From assembly GCF_004352825.1 (NCBI RefSeq), contig NZ_SJRW01000002.1:62001-126000 (forward strand): DNA of 64,000 nucleotides. Direction: 5' to 3'. Below, piece by piece: positions 15,767 through 24,915 of the stretch (position 1 is the first letter of the stretch; each line of letters opens with the position of its first letter). Origin of the DNA: Luteimonas arsenica. Its GTDB lineage: Bacteria > Pseudomonadota > Gammaproteobacteria > Xanthomonadales > Xanthomonadaceae. Position numbers and translations under genes: made by a program. Under the pieces are notes generated by a model. It was given only the letters and a program-made list of their open reading frames with translations. It had not been told where the DNA came from and made no database searches.

Positions 15767-17059
15767 ATGGGAGTGCTCCGCATCGCCATCGTCGGCTATG
15801 GCACGGCCGGCCAGGCCGCCGCCGTGCTGCTGTCGCGCGATGGACACGACGTCCGTGTCTTCGAGCGCGTGCCGCGGCCGGGTCCGGTGGGCGCCGGTTT
15901 CCTGCTCCAGCCCAGCGGCCTGCAGGCGCTCTGGCGCATGGGGCTGCTGGCGCCGGTGCTGGCCCACGGCGCGCGCGTCGATCGCCTGTTCGGCGACACC
16001 CCCTGCGGTCGCGCGGTGATGGACATGCGCTATGCCGGGCTGGAGTCGCGGCTTTACGGCGTCGGCCTGCAGCGCGGGACGCTGTTCTCGATCCTGGATG
16101 CCGCGTGGCCCGATCGCGGGCGCGCGCTGAACGCGGGCCGCGACATCGTTGAAGTCGATGCCGACCGCGGCCTGCTGCGCGATGCCGATGGCGAAGTGCA
16201 CGGACCCTTCGACCTGGTGGTGGTGGCCGACGGCGCCGCCTCGCGCCTGCGCGGCGGCGTGGCCGTGCCGCGCGTCGATCGCCCCTATCCCTGGGGCGCG
16301 CTGTGGTGCCTGCTGCCGGCGGGGACCTGGCCCTGGGTCAGCGAACTGCGCCAGCGCTACGTGGCCGCGCGCAGGATGGTCGGGCTGCTGCCCGTGGGCG
16401 CCCGTCCCGGCGACCCGACCCGCAGGCTGAGCTTCTTCTGGAGCCTGCGCACCGACGCCTTCGCGAATTGGGAATCCGCGGGCCTCGATGCCTGGCTCGA
16501 CGAATTGCACGGACTCTGGCCGGAAGCGGGCGAAGTGTTCGCCGCCCTGGTCGATCCAGGACAGCTGGCCCGCGCGCGCTACCGCGACACCATCGTGCAG
16601 CGCTGGCACCGCGGTCGCGTGGTGCTGGCCGGCGACGCCGCGCATTCGATGAGCCCGCAGCTGGGGCAGGGCGTGAACATGGCGCTGATGGACGCGCAGG
16701 CGCTGGCGGACGCCCTGCGCGACGCGGGCCCGCTCGACGCCGCGCTGGCCGCGTACCAGCGAGAACGCCGCGCGCACGTCTGGATCTACCAGCTGTGGAG
16801 CCGGTGGCTGACGCCGCTGTTCCAGTCCGAACGCGACGCCATCGCGAAGCTGCGCGATGTCACCTTCCTGCCGCTGGGTCGCGTGCCGGGCGGCCGCGGC
16901 CAGATGCTGCGCGTGCTGGCCGGCACGCAGCGCGGCCTGTTCGGGCGCCTGGGGCTGGAGGAGGCGTTCGTGGAGGCGTTGGCGCGGCCCGTGGATCCGG
17001 GCTCAGGAGCGCCGGTGCGGGAATGGACATCCGCACACGGCGAGCCCAGTCGTCCCTGA
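15767..17059 (+). CDS. FAD-dependent monooxygenase
   Basis: The 430-residue protein belongs to the aromatic-hydroxylase (PHBH/UbiH-like) flavin monooxygenases. The N-terminal Rossmann motif is GYGTAG (residues 10-15) followed by the Glu-containing FERVPRPG that binds the ribose of FAD. The second FAD motif is VVLAGDAAHSMSPQLGQGVNMALMD, containing the GD that contacts the flavin pyrophosphate. The middle domain would bind the substrate, which cannot be deduced. These enzymes use NAD(P)H and O2 to hydroxylate a substrate. No ubiquinone gene neighbours it and it is monocistronic, so it is not called UbiH. Confidence 0.85.
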   Translation: MGVLRIAIVGYGTAGQAAAVLLSRDGHDVRVFERVPRPGPVGAGFLLQPSGLQALWRMGLLAPVLAHGARVDRLFGDTPCGRAVMDMRYAGLESRLYGVGLQRGTLFSILDAAWPDRGRALNAGRDIVEVDADRGLLRDADGEVHGPFDLVVVADGAASRLRGGVAVPRVDRPYPWGALWCLLPAGTWPWVSELRQRYVAARRMVGLLPVGARPGDPTRRLSFFWSLRTDAFANWESAGLDAWLDELHGLWPEAGEVFAALVDPGQLARARYRDTIVQRWHRGRVVLAGDAAHSMSPQLGQGVNMALMDAQALADALRDAGPLDAALAAYQRERRAHVWIYQLWSRWLTPLFQSERDAIAKLRDVTFLPLGRVPGGRGQMLRVLAGTQRGLFGRLGLEEAFVEALARPVDPGSGAPVREWTSAHGEPSRP

Positions 17060-17081
17060 GTGGCCGGGTTCGGGGCGGTAC

Positions 17082-18020
17082 TCAGTCCTGCGGCAGCGGG
17101 ATGTCGGCCAGCGTGGTGCCGTTGGTTCCCGTTTCGACACGCACGACCTGCCCGGCCGCGTCCGGGCGGGCGAACGTGCCCACCAGCTCGCCATCCGCCA
17201 GCCGGTACGCACTGACGTGCGTGCCGTCCACGTGCTGCCGGCGCGTGAGCAGGAAGCGTTCGTCAACGTCGAAGAAGGGCACATCGATCTCGAATCGCGC
17301 GCGCGTTTGAAAGGACGTCCCGGAGACGTAATCCGTCAGCGCGTAGCGGCCATCGCCGTCGGGGTCCACGGTCAGCCCGTAGCGGCCGGATGGCGAAACC
17401 AGGATCGCCGGGTGTGCGGGAAGCAGCGGCCTGAGGGCGTCACCCTCGATCGCGTGGACTGAAAAGCCCGGGCCATCGGCTGAGGGGATGAAGAAGCGGC
17501 GGCCATCGGTCGAAATGCGGGCCTCCTCGACAAACCGGGGTGCGAGTGCGGCGTCGCCATCCACGACATCCACCAGCGGGATCCTGCCGGCGAGTTCGAG
17601 ACCATCGGCAGCGATCAGGATGAGCTGGCCGTCCGCGGCCAGCAGCGGCAGGTGCCGAAGGTTGCGCGTACTGCCGGCACCGGGCAGGAATCGGACTCCT
17701 TCGAAGCGGGTGGCGACCTGCGACGGTCGATCCAGCACGGTCACGCCGTCGACCTGATGGGTGATGACGCATTGCCCGCCGCAGCCCATCCAGGCAGCGC
17801 GGCCGGTGACGTCCATGGCTTCGCGATCCGAGCAGATGCGCAGCGCTGACAGGTCCTGTCCATCGCAGCCCGCTGTACCAGTGCCAACGGCATCCGCTGC
17901 GGCAAGGGCCGGAGTGGAGACCATGAACGCCCAGACGAGTGCAGCGGGACACCAGCGCGACAGCTGCGTTCCGCGGAAGGCGGGGCACGGTCGGGGTGGC
18001 GGGTCACATGGGCTTGTCAC
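17082..18020 (-). CDS. exported protein of unknown function, beta-propeller-like
   Basis: About 312 residues if started at a GTG (18020). The N-terminus carries a hydrophobic stretch ending in STPALA that looks like a signal peptide; an internal ATG at 17924 is an alternative start but would shorten the signal. The mature part has repeated short beta-hairpin units such as LPLLAADGQLILIAADG, ARISTDGRRFFIPSADG and AILVSPSGRYGLTVDPDGDGRYAL, suggesting a beta-propeller. Two Cys pairs near the N-terminus could form disulfides. No catalytic motif was found. It lies immediately beyond the 3' end of the tRNA-Arg gene. The start is uncertain because upstream codons run into the tRNA. Confidence 0.6.
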   Translation of the reverse strand: MTSPCDPPPRPCPAFRGTQLSRWCPAALVWAFMVSTPALAAADAVGTGTAGCDGQDLSALRICSDREAMDVTGRAAWMGCGGQCVITHQVDGVTVLDRPSQVATRFEGVRFLPGAGSTRNLRHLPLLAADGQLILIAADGLELAGRIPLVDVVDGDAALAPRFVEEARISTDGRRFFIPSADGPGFSVHAIEGDALRPLLPAHPAILVSPSGRYGLTVDPDGDGRYALTDYVSGTSFQTRARFEIDVPFFDVDERFLLTRRQHVDGTHVSAYRLADGELVGTFARPDAAGQVVRVETGTNGTTLADIPLPQD

Positions 18021-18025
18021 GGGAA

Positions 18026-18102
18026 TGGCGCGCCTGGAGGGATTCGAACCCCCGACCAATGGCTTCGGAAGCCACTACTCTATCCGGCTGAGCTACAGGC
18101 GC
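18026..18102 (-). tRNA. tRNA-Arg(CCG)
   Basis: A complete cloverleaf is readable on the minus strand: acceptor GCGCCTG pairs with CAGGCGC, the D arm has AGCTCAGCCGGATAGAGTA, the anticodon loop is TTCCGAA (anticodon CCG) on a GTGGC/GCCAT stem, and the T arm is GGGGGTTCGAATCCC. CCA is encoded at the 3' end (18026-18028). It reads CGG arginine codons. Confidence 0.97.
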
Positions 18103-18154
18103 GTGGCTGACCATTGTCCATGATTGCGTGGGTTTGCGCGAGCCATCCGCGCTT

Positions 18155-19690
18155 CTAGAACGAGGGTGCGAACCGGTGCTCCGCGGGAGGTTGTGCCTGC
18201 CCCTGTGCCATGTCGATGGTCGGTGCCGTCCTCGCTTCGTCCTGCAGGCGCGCCAGCCGGCGGGTGCTTTCTGCCAGCGGCTGCGACAGGCCGATCACCG
18301 TGTCGACCGCGGCGCGCCGCTGCGCCGGATCGTGCAGTGCGCCTTGGATCGCGAACATGCGGCGGCCGTCGCGGCCGGTGACGACGTGGTCGATCGACCG
18401 CAGCCCGTCGCCGTGCGCTGCCGCGGCGAGCGCAGCGGCGAGGCGCTCGCTGCCTGCGTCCGGGGCACGTCCGAGGCGGCCGTCAAGCGCGTGCACGCCT
18501 TCGCGTGCCTGCAGGAAGAGGGCATGCGCGGGGTGGGCGGGATCGTCCAGCAGCACCGCCCGGTCCGGCGGCGCGGGCTCGGGCCTCGGCGCGGCCGGCC
18601 GGCGGTACTCGAAGCCCGCCGCCAGCGCCTCGTCGCGTGGCATGGCGTCGCGGCAGGGGTCGACCACGACGCAGAGCTTCTGCTTGACGTAGCGCTCGCC
18701 GCGCGACGCCGCGCCCAGCGCATAGGCGCCGAGCATGCCCTGCTCGGACCGGTGGATGACGTCCATGGCGGGGTCGTCGGGTAGGGCGCGCACCTGCAGC
18801 AGCGGGACGTCCGAGAGCGAGTTCAGGTAGTCGATCACGACGTTGCCGGCTCGGATCTCCAGGCCTTTGAGCCGGTTGCCGCCGCCGACATCGGAGTGCG
18901 CGCCAGCGACGGTGCTGCGCCCGAAGCGGCCGTCGGGCGTGACGCCGTCGGGGATCACGGAGGTGTGTGCGAACAGCCAGCGAAGTTCGTCGCGTGAGAA
19001 CAGTGAGTAGCCGGAGATCACGCTCGACGGCAGGCGCAGGTCGTAATGGCGCGGCAGGCTGGTGGACACCGGGTCGAACAGGGCGACGGCGTGCGCGGTG
19101 CGGCCCGGCGGCACCAGCGGTGGCCGCTGGCTGGTGGCGACCAGTTCGCCGCTGGTGTCCTTGTGGAACTCGAGGCTGGCCGGGTCGAGGATGCCGTGGC
19201 GCTCGACCAGCCGCGCAAAGCCCGGGATCAGCGTGGCGCCGCGGCTGTAGCCGATCGAGGCGATGTGGATTTCGGCGTTGGGGTTTTGCTGGAGCCAGAG
19301 CTGTGCCTGGCGCGCAAACTGCTTGTAGGCATCGATGATGCGGTCGTCGTAGCTGAAGGCGAATGCGTTGTCCAGGAGGCCGACGAGGAGATTGCGCTGG
19401 GTGCCGGGACCTGGGACATAGCCACTGGCGATGCGCATGCCTGGATTGCCCCGAAGGATTTCAACTTGCTCGTGGATGACGCCGACGTTGGTCGGCACTT
19501 CGCCCTCGCGGCGGACATCCTGCCCGCTGCCATCGAAGGTGGCGAAGTACAGGTAGCTGTCGGGATTGTCGCTCCGGTACAGGACGGGCACCTGCATCTG
19601 TGACAGGTCACGCTGGGCTGCCTCGTAGGTCTCCAGATCTGCGGCATTGATCGCGATCGTACCGACGCCATCCGGCTTCCTGCCACCCAT
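18155..19690 (-). CDS. Tle1/DUF2235-like lipase with XVIPCD: putative X-T4SS antibacterial effector
   Basis: The 511-residue protein joins two parts. Residues 1 to about 340 look like the Tle1/DUF2235 phospholipase fold: GYSRG with nucleophile Ser149, VALFDPVST with Asp206 and GAHSDVGGGN with His265 and Asp267. Residues about 383-480 read as the XVIPCD tail used by Xanthomonadales effectors to dock on VirD4: DPAHPAHALF, VHALDGRLGRAPDAGSERLAA, GLRSIDHVV and MFAIQGALHDPAQR, followed by a Gln/Pro-rich end. There is no signal peptide. Such effectors are injected into rival bacteria by a type IV secretion system and hydrolyse membrane lipids in the periplasm. It starts 30 bases after a lipoprotein gene (probable immunity) behind GGGAGCAGC. 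Domain calls are by reading only. Confidence 0.85.
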   Translation of the reverse strand: MGGRKPDGVGTIAINAADLETYEAAQRDLSQMQVPVLYRSDNPDSYLYFATFDGSGQDVRREGEVPTNVGVIHEQVEILRGNPGMRIASGYVPGPGTQRNLLVGLLDNAFAFSYDDRIIDAYKQFARQAQLWLQQNPNAEIHIASIGYSRGATLIPGFARLVERHGILDPASLEFHKDTSGELVATSQRPPLVPPGRTAHAVALFDPVSTSLPRHYDLRLPSSVISGYSLFSRDELRWLFAHTSVIPDGVTPDGRFGRSTVAGAHSDVGGGNRLKGLEIRAGNVVIDYLNSLSDVPLLQVRALPDDPAMDVIHRSEQGMLGAYALGAASRGERYVKQKLCVVVDPCRDAMPRDEALAAGFEYRRPAAPRPEPAPPDRAVLLDDPAHPAHALFLQAREGVHALDGRLGRAPDAGSERLAAALAAAAHGDGLRSIDHVVTGRDGRRMFAIQGALHDPAQRRAAVDTVIGLSQPLAESTRRLARLQDEARTAPTIDMAQGQAQPPAEHRFAPSF

Positions 19691-19720
19691 GGCATGCTGC
19701 TCCCTGTCCGTGCCGCGACG

Positions 19721-20347
19721 CTAGAACGTCTCCGTGTGGACCAGGATCAGGTCGTGGCGCGCATTGCTGTAGCGGTTTCCCGGAATCCGTGGTTCGCGCA
19801 ACGGAATCGACGCGAGCATGTAGACATTGATCGTACGGTCGTTGATCTCGAGATGGATGTCCGTGCTGATGAAAGTCGCCCGCGGGTAGACGTCTTCGTG
19901 CGCCACGTTGTGCCGGATCAGCTCGTCCTTGAAGATCTCCCCGAAGTCGATCTCCGCCTTGTGCGCGGTACCATCCTTCGACCTCCAGGTCACCTTCGCC
20001 GGTGGCGGGAAGTTGCGGAAGCCGAGGCGGCCGCCCAGCCAGTTCCTGCGGTAGTCCGGCCCAAGGCTTGCTGACGACGGCCGCAGCACGTCCGGATCCT
20101 GCATCGCCTGCACCCACCCGTCGTACACGACCTTGCAGCCGTAAGTCTCGAAGCAGTGGATGCCAAGGTTGTGCTTCTTGAACTTCAGCGGCCACGGCGA
20201 GTACAGGCCGTCGCCGGGCGGGGCCGTGGCGTCGCCGCTGGCGGTGTTTGCGGTGTTCATGGTGGTCTGGCATCCCTGCAGTAGCCATGGCGCAGCGAGC
20301 GAGAATGCGAGCGTGGCCAGGCGCGGACGGATCCGGTGTCGTTTCAT
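19721..20347 (-). CDS. lipoprotein, probable immunity to the adjacent lipase effector
   Basis: The 208-residue product has a lipoprotein signal (WLLQGC, Cys26) and a mature domain of about 170 residues that I do not recognise. It has two nearby cysteines ([16 protein letters not shown]) and ends in a beta-rich segment ([14 protein letters not shown]). The start at 20347 follows AAGGAAG. It is the first gene of a two-gene unit with the XVIPCD lipase. Effectors of the Xanthomonadales T4SS are usually paired with periplasmic lipoprotein immunity proteins, so an inhibitor of the lipase is the best guess. This is inference from genetic position and cell location, not from a known family. Confidence 0.7.
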   Translation of the reverse strand: MKRHRIRPRLATLAFSLAAPWLLQGCQTTMNTANTASGDATAPPGDGLYSPWPLKFKKHNLGIHCFETYGCKVVYDGWVQAMQDPDVLRPSSASLGPDYRRNWLGGRLGFRNFPPPAKVTWRSKDGTAHKAEIDFGEIFKDELIRHNVAHEDVYPRATFISTDIHLEINDRTINVYMLASIPLREPRIPGNRYSNARHDLILVHTETF

Positions 20348-20440
20348 GGCGCTTCCTTGCACGATGTCGGTCCGGTTTACACCGGCGCGATGCCCGGCGC
20401 AAGGCGCGGCGGTCCAGCGGCCAGTCGCGCGGCGCAGGCG

Positions 20441-20446
20441 TACCAT
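20441..20446 (+). promoter_or_regulatory. -10-like hexamer TACCAT before ubiA
   Basis: TACCAT is seven bases before the ATG at 20454 and overlaps the other possible ATG at 20445, which argues for the downstream start and a leaderless mRNA. Confidence 0.45.
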
Positions 20447-20453
20447 GGCCGCC

Positions 20454-21356
20454 ATGGGATACGAACGTTTCGAGCCGAGGCCAGCCGCCTGGCACGACCG
20501 CCTGGGCCTGTACTGGAAACTGATGCGCGCCGACCGCCCGATCGGCTGGCTGCTGCTGCTGTGGCCGACCTGGTGGGGCCTGTGGATCGCCGCGGAAGGC
20601 GTGCCGCCGCTGTGGATCCTGTTCGTGTTCAGCGCCGGCGTGTGGCTGACCCGCGGCGCCGGTTGCGTGATCAACGACTACGCCGACCGCTGGCTCGATC
20701 CCCACGTCGAACGCACCCGCGAGCGCCCGCTGGCCACCGGCGCGGTGCGCGGCCGCGAGGCGCTGGCGCTGTTCGCGGTGCTGATGCTGGCGGCCTTCGC
20801 CCTGGTGCTCACGCTCAACCGGCTCACGATCCTGATGAGCTTCGTCGGCGTGGTCCTGGCCGCGACCTATCCCTACCTCAAGCGCTACACCCACCTGCCG
20901 CAGGTGTATCTCGGCATGGCCTTCGGCTGGGGCATCCCGATGGCCTTCGCCGCGGTGCAGGGCGAGGTGCCGCCGATCGCCTGGGTGCTGTACGCGACCA
21001 ACATCCTGTGGTCGACGGCCTATGACACCTGGTACGCGATGGTCGATCGCGAGGACGACCTCAAGGTCGGCTCGAAGTCGACCGCGATCCTGTTCGGCGA
21101 CATGGACCTGGTGATCCAGGGCGTGCTGTACGCGCTGGTGTTCCTGGGCTTGCTGCTGGTGGGGCGACAGGCCGGGCTCGGCACCTGGTACTGGGCCGGC
21201 CTGGGCGTCGCCGCGCTGCTGGTGGTCCGGCAGTTCTGGATCTGCCGCCACCGCGAGCGCGAGCCCTGCTTCCGCGCCTTCCTCGACAACCACTGGGTGG
21301 GGATGGCGGTGTTCGCCGGCATCGCCGCCGACCTGGCGCTGCGCGGCCAGGGCTGA
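20454..21356 (+). CDS. ubiA: 4-hydroxybenzoate polyprenyltransferase
   Basis: This 300-residue integral membrane protein attaches the polyprenyl tail to 4-hydroxybenzoate in ubiquinone synthesis. Both Asp-rich motifs are present: [15 protein letters not shown], which binds Mg-diphosphate, and [16 protein letters not shown]. About eight transmembrane helices follow the usual pattern, beginning with [15 protein letters not shown]. The start is placed at the second of two close ATGs (20445 and 20454) because of the -10-like hexamer; the first would add three residues. Its stop overlaps the start of the MFS gene by one base (TGATG), so the two are translationally linked. Confidence 0.96.
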   Translation: MGYERFEPRPAAWHDRLGLYWKLMRADRPIGWLLLLWPTWWGLWIAAEGVPPLWILFVFSAGVWLTRGAGCVINDYADRWLDPHVERTRERPLATGAVRGREALALFAVLMLAAFALVLTLNRLTILMSFVGVVLAATYPYLKRYTHLPQVYLGMAFGWGIPMAFAAVQGEVPPIAWVLYATNILWSTAYDTWYAMVDREDDLKVGSKSTAILFGDMDLVIQGVLYALVFLGLLLVGRQAGLGTWYWAGLGVAALLVVRQFWICRHREREPCFRAFLDNHWVGMAVFAGIAADLALRGQG

Positions 21357-23041
21357 TGACGCAACCCGACCCGACCCCGCCCGAGCCCGCGCCGCGCCCG
21401 ACGGCGCTGTCGGCGATGCGCTACCCGGTCTTCCGCAAGGTCTGGTTCGCGAGCGCGTCGTCGAACTTCGGCGGCATGATCCAGTCGGTCGGCGCGGCCT
21501 GGCTGATGACCTCGATCGCGGAGTCGGCCGACATGGTGGCGCTGGTGCAGGCCTCGGTCGCGCTGCCGATCATGCTGTTCTCGCTGGTGGCCGGCGCGAT
21601 GGCGGACAACTTCGACCGGCGCCGGATGATGCTCGGCGCGCAGGTGTTCATGCTGCTGGTGTCGGTGGCGCTGGCGGCTTGTGCGTGGTCCGGGGTGATC
21701 ACGCCCTGGCTGCTGCTGTCCTTCACCTTCCTGATCGGCTGCGGGGCGGCGTTCAACGCGCCGGCGTGGCAGGCCTCGGTCGGTGACATGGTGCCGCGCG
21801 CGGAGCTGCCCGGCGCGGTGGCCTTCAACAGCATGGGCTTCAACATCGCGCGCAGCGTCGGGCCGGCGGTCGGCGGTGCCATCGTCGCCGCCGCGGGCGC
21901 CGCCGCCGCGTTCGCGATCAACGCCGTCAGCTACGTCGCCCTGATCGTGGTGCTGGCGCGCTGGCGCCCGCCGCCGCGTCCGCGGCTGCTGCCGCCGGAG
22001 GCGCTCGGCGGGGCGATCGCCGCGGGCGTGCGCTACGTGGCGATGTCGCCCTCGATCCGCATCGTCCTCGGCCGCGCCGCCGTCTTCGGCCTCGGCGCAA
22101 GCGCGGCGATGGCGCTGATGCCGCTGGTGGCCCGGGATCTCGTCGCCGGCGGGCCGATGACCTATGGCCTGCTGCTGGGCGCCTTCGGCCTGGGCGCGAT
22201 CGCCGGCGCCATGACCAGCACGCGCCTGCGCGGCCTGCTGTCGACCGAGGGGCTGGTGCGCGGCGCCTGCATCGCGTTCGCGGCCGCGGTGGCCATCGCC
22301 GCGGTGAGCACGGTGCTGCTGCTGACCATGGCGGCGCTCATGCTGGCCGGTGCGGCCTGGGTGCTGGCGCTGTCGACCTTCAACGTGACGGTGCAGCTGT
22401 CCGCCCCGCGCTGGGTCGTGGCGCGCGCGCTGTCGCTGTACCAGATGGCGGCCTTCGGCGGCATGGCGCTGGGCAGCTGGCTGTGGGGTTTCGTGGCCGA
22501 TCACGGCGATGTGCGCACGGCGCTGCTGGCGGCGGCGCTGGTCATGGTCGCCTGCGCGCTGCTCGGCCTGTGGATGCCGTTGGCGAAGCTGGCCGACCTC
22601 AACCTGGACCCGTTGAGCCGCTGGAAGGAGCCCGCCACCGTGGTGCCGGTGCAGCCGCGGACCGGGCCGGTGGTTGTCACCATCGAATACATCATCCGCG
22701 AACAGGACGTGCTGGAGTTCCTTGGTGCGATGGCGGAGCGGCGGCGCATCCGGCGCCGCGACGGCGCGCGCAACTGGCGGGTGCTGCGCGACCTGGCCGA
22801 CCCCGAGGTCTGGATCGAGCGCTACGAAACGCCGACGTGGCTGGAGTACATCCGGCTCAACAGCCGCATCACCCATGACGACGCGACCATCCCCGAGCAC
22901 CTGCGCGCGCTGCATCGCGGGCCCGGCGCCCCGCGCGTACGACGGATGATCGAACGCCAGACCAGCGCGCTGCACACCGTGCCCGAGTCCGGGCCGTCGG
23001 CCATCACCGAGCCGGTCACCGATCCCACCCGGGCCTCGTAG
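21356..23041 (+). CDS. MFS transporter, MFS_3 (EntS-like) type with C-terminal domain
   Basis: The 561-residue protein has 12 hydrophobic helices in about 410 residues, with MFS signature loops such as GAMADNFDRRRMM between helices 2 and 3. A soluble C-terminal domain of about 110 residues (VVTIEYIIREQDVLEFLGAM, then WIERYETPTWLEYIRL) is typical of the Pfam MFS_3 group, where it resembles a quinol monooxygenase-like ferredoxin fold. Members export siderophores or drugs, or are uncharacterised. It follows ubiA with a one-base overlap, which need not mean a shared function. The substrate is unknown. Confidence 0.85.
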   Translation: MTQPDPTPPEPAPRPTALSAMRYPVFRKVWFASASSNFGGMIQSVGAAWLMTSIAESADMVALVQASVALPIMLFSLVAGAMADNFDRRRMMLGAQVFMLLVSVALAACAWSGVITPWLLLSFTFLIGCGAAFNAPAWQASVGDMVPRAELPGAVAFNSMGFNIARSVGPAVGGAIVAAAGAAAAFAINAVSYVALIVVLARWRPPPRPRLLPPEALGGAIAAGVRYVAMSPSIRIVLGRAAVFGLGASAAMALMPLVARDLVAGGPMTYGLLLGAFGLGAIAGAMTSTRLRGLLSTEGLVRGACIAFAAAVAIAAVSTVLLLTMAALMLAGAAWVLALSTFNVTVQLSAPRWVVARALSLYQMAAFGGMALGSWLWGFVADHGDVRTALLAAALVMVACALLGLWMPLAKLADLNLDPLSRWKEPATVVPVQPRTGPVVVTIEYIIREQDVLEFLGAMAERRRIRRRDGARNWRVLRDLADPEVWIERYETPTWLEYIRLNSRITHDDATIPEHLRALHRGPGAPRVRRMIERQTSALHTVPESGPSAITEPVTDPTRAS

Positions 23042-23045
23042 GCCG

Positions 23046-23792
23046 CTACGGCGCGCGGGCGCAGACCCAGGCGTCGACGCGATCGGCGCCGGCGTCGAGC
23101 AGTGCCTCGGCGGCGGCGTGCAGGGTGGCGCCGGTGGTCATGACGTCGTCGACCAGGGCGACATGCCGCGGGACCGTGGCGCGCAGGGGCACGTCGAAGG
23201 CGTCGCGCAGGTTGCCGGCGCGGGCATCGGCGTCCAGGCGCGACTGCGCGGTGGTGTTGCGGCTGCGCTGCAGCAGGTCCGGCCGGACCGGGAGTTCCAG
23301 CATCCGGCCCAGCGGTCGTGCCAGCTCCAGCGCCTGGTTGTAGCCGCGCTGGCGCAGGCGCGTGCGGTGCAAGGGCACCGGAACCAGCGCCTGCGGCCGT
23401 TCGCAGCCCACGAAAGCGGCCGCCATGGCCTGCGCCAGCAACCGTCCCGCGGCAAGATCGCGGTGGAACTTCAGCCGCGGCAGCAGCCGATCCAGCGGAA
23501 AGCCGTAGAGGAAGGCCGCATGCGCCTCCGCCAACGGCGGCGGATCATGCTGGCAGGCCCCGCACAGCCGTGCCGGATACCCCGCCACCGCGCCAGCCCC
23601 CAAGGGCATCGCACAACACAGACAGGCCCCCGGCATCCACGGCAATCCGGCCTCGCAGCGCGCGCACAGGTCCAGCCGCCCGCCCGCCGCCTCGCCGCAG
23701 ACCAGGCAGCGCGGCGCCCACAGCCCTCGGCCCAGCCGGGCCAGCCAACCGTCAACCGGAACGTCCTGCTCGAGGTTGACAGGCCCAGGCAT
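23046..23792 (-). CDS. comF: ComF-family phosphoribosyltransferase-like protein
   Basis: The 248-residue product has two N-terminal pairs of Zn-finger-like cysteines ([10 protein letters not shown]...CARC; CLCC...CGAC) and a C-terminal type I phosphoribosyltransferase domain with the PRPP loop [14 protein letters not shown]. Upstream are the ComF family motifs [14 protein letters not shown] and [12 protein letters not shown]. ComF proteins act in DNA uptake during natural transformation at the cytoplasmic face; in Gram-negative bacteria the link is genetic. It is divergent from bioB, as commonly seen in this family of bacteria. A CAGTCT hexamer seven bases before the ATG may be its -10. Confidence 0.92.
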   Translation of the reverse strand: MPGPVNLEQDVPVDGWLARLGRGLWAPRCLVCGEAAGGRLDLCARCEAGLPWMPGACLCCAMPLGAGAVAGYPARLCGACQHDPPPLAEAHAAFLYGFPLDRLLPRLKFHRDLAAGRLLAQAMAAAFVGCERPQALVPVPLHRTRLRQRGYNQALELARPLGRMLELPVRPDLLQRSRNTTAQSRLDADARAGNLRDAFDVPLRATVPRHVALVDDVMTTGATLHAAAEALLDAGADRVDAWVCARAP

Positions 23793-23829
23793 GCTTTCCA
23801 GACTGCCGGGTCAGCCACCGTCAGGCACT

Positions 23830-23835
23830 CAGGAT
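23830..23835 (+). promoter_or_regulatory. -10-like hexamer CAGGAT before bioB
   Basis: CAGGAT, then CACGCC, then the bioB ATG at 23842. It fits the six-base leaderless spacing. No Shine-Dalgarno sequence is seen, and no clear BirA operator palindrome was found. Confidence 0.45.
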
Positions 23836-23841
23836 CACGCC

Positions 23842-24906
23842 ATGCCCGCCGTCAGCGAATTCCGCGCCAGCGAAGCCGCCACCCCGCGCCACGACTGGAC
23901 CCGCAGCGAGGTCGAGGCCCTGCTGGACCTGCCGTTCCCGGAGCTGCTGTTCCGCGCCGCCAGCGTGCATCGCCAGAATTTCGACCCGGCCGAGGTCCAG
24001 GTCAGCACCCTGTTGTCGGTGAAGACCGGTGGCTGCCCCGAGGACTGCGCCTACTGCCCGCAGGCCCAGCGCTACGACACCGGCGTCAACGCGCAGAAGC
24101 TGATGGAAACCGAGGCGGTGATGGAGAAGGCCCGCCAGGCCAAGGCCGCCGGCGCCTCGCGCTTCTGCATGGGCGCCGCCTGGCGCTCGCCCAAGGACCG
24201 CGACATCCCGAAGGTCGCCGCCATGATCGCCGGCGTGAAGTCGCTGGGGCTGGAGACCTGCGCCACGCTCGGCATGCTCACCGGATCGCAGGCGCAGGCG
24301 CTGAAGGACGCCGGCCTGGACTACTACAACCACAACATCGACACCGATCCCGAGCACTACGGCAGCATCATCCGCACGCGCGAGCTGCAGGACCGTTTCG
24401 ACACCCTCGAACACGTGCGCGACGCCGGGCTCAAGACCTGCTGCGGCGGCATCGTCGGCATGGGCGAGACCCGCCGCCAGCGCGCCGGCTTCCTGCAGAC
24501 GCTGGCGACCATGCCTGCGCACCCGGACTCGGTGCCGATCAACCGCCTGGTGCAGGTCGAGGGCACGCCGCTGCACGGCACCGCCGAGCTCGATCCCTTC
24601 GAATTCGTGCGCACGATTGCCGTCGCCCGGATCCTGATGCCGAAGTCGATGGTGCGGCTGTCGGCCGGGCGCGAGCAGATGTCCGACGAACTGCAGGCGC
24701 TGTGCTTCAGCGCCGGCGCCAACTCGATCTTCCACGGCGAGAAGCTGCTGACCACCGGCAACCCGGACGTCGCCCACGACCAGGCCCTGTTCGACCGGCT
24801 GGGCCTGCGTGCGATGGCCGTCACGGTCGACGCCGAAGGCCATGACCACGGCGGCACCGTGCACGCGGATATCATCGACCCACGGCCGCGGACCTGCGCG
24901 GCCTGA
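23842..24906 (+). CDS. bioB: biotin synthase
   Basis: The 354-residue radical-SAM enzyme inserts sulfur into dethiobiotin. The 4Fe-4S motif is CPEDCAYC (Cys65, 69, 72), followed by the [13 protein letters not shown] and [13 protein letters not shown] segments of BioB and the Arg-containing [13 protein letters not shown] that binds the 2Fe-2S sulfur-donor cluster. The length is normal. It is the first gene of bioB-bioF-transporter-bioH-bioC on the plus strand. The start was chosen at 23842 because upstream codons read through the divergent promoter. bioA and bioD are not in the window. Confidence 0.97.
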   Translation: MPAVSEFRASEAATPRHDWTRSEVEALLDLPFPELLFRAASVHRQNFDPAEVQVSTLLSVKTGGCPEDCAYCPQAQRYDTGVNAQKLMETEAVMEKARQAKAAGASRFCMGAAWRSPKDRDIPKVAAMIAGVKSLGLETCATLGMLTGSQAQALKDAGLDYYNHNIDTDPEHYGSIIRTRELQDRFDTLEHVRDAGLKTCCGGIVGMGETRRQRAGFLQTLATMPAHPDSVPINRLVQVEGTPLHGTAELDPFEFVRTIAVARILMPKSMVRLSAGREQMSDELQALCFSAGANSIFHGEKLLTTGNPDVAHDQALFDRLGLRAMAVTVDAEGHDHGGTVHADIIDPRPRTCAA

Positions 24907-24915
24907 GGCAGCCCG

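Noticed and set aside
18021-18059. Start of the exported hypothetical protein at 18059
   Set aside because: It would translate the 3' end of tRNA-Arg.
23793-23841. BirA operator upstream of bioB
   Set aside because: No TTGTAAACC-type palindrome is present between comF and bioB.
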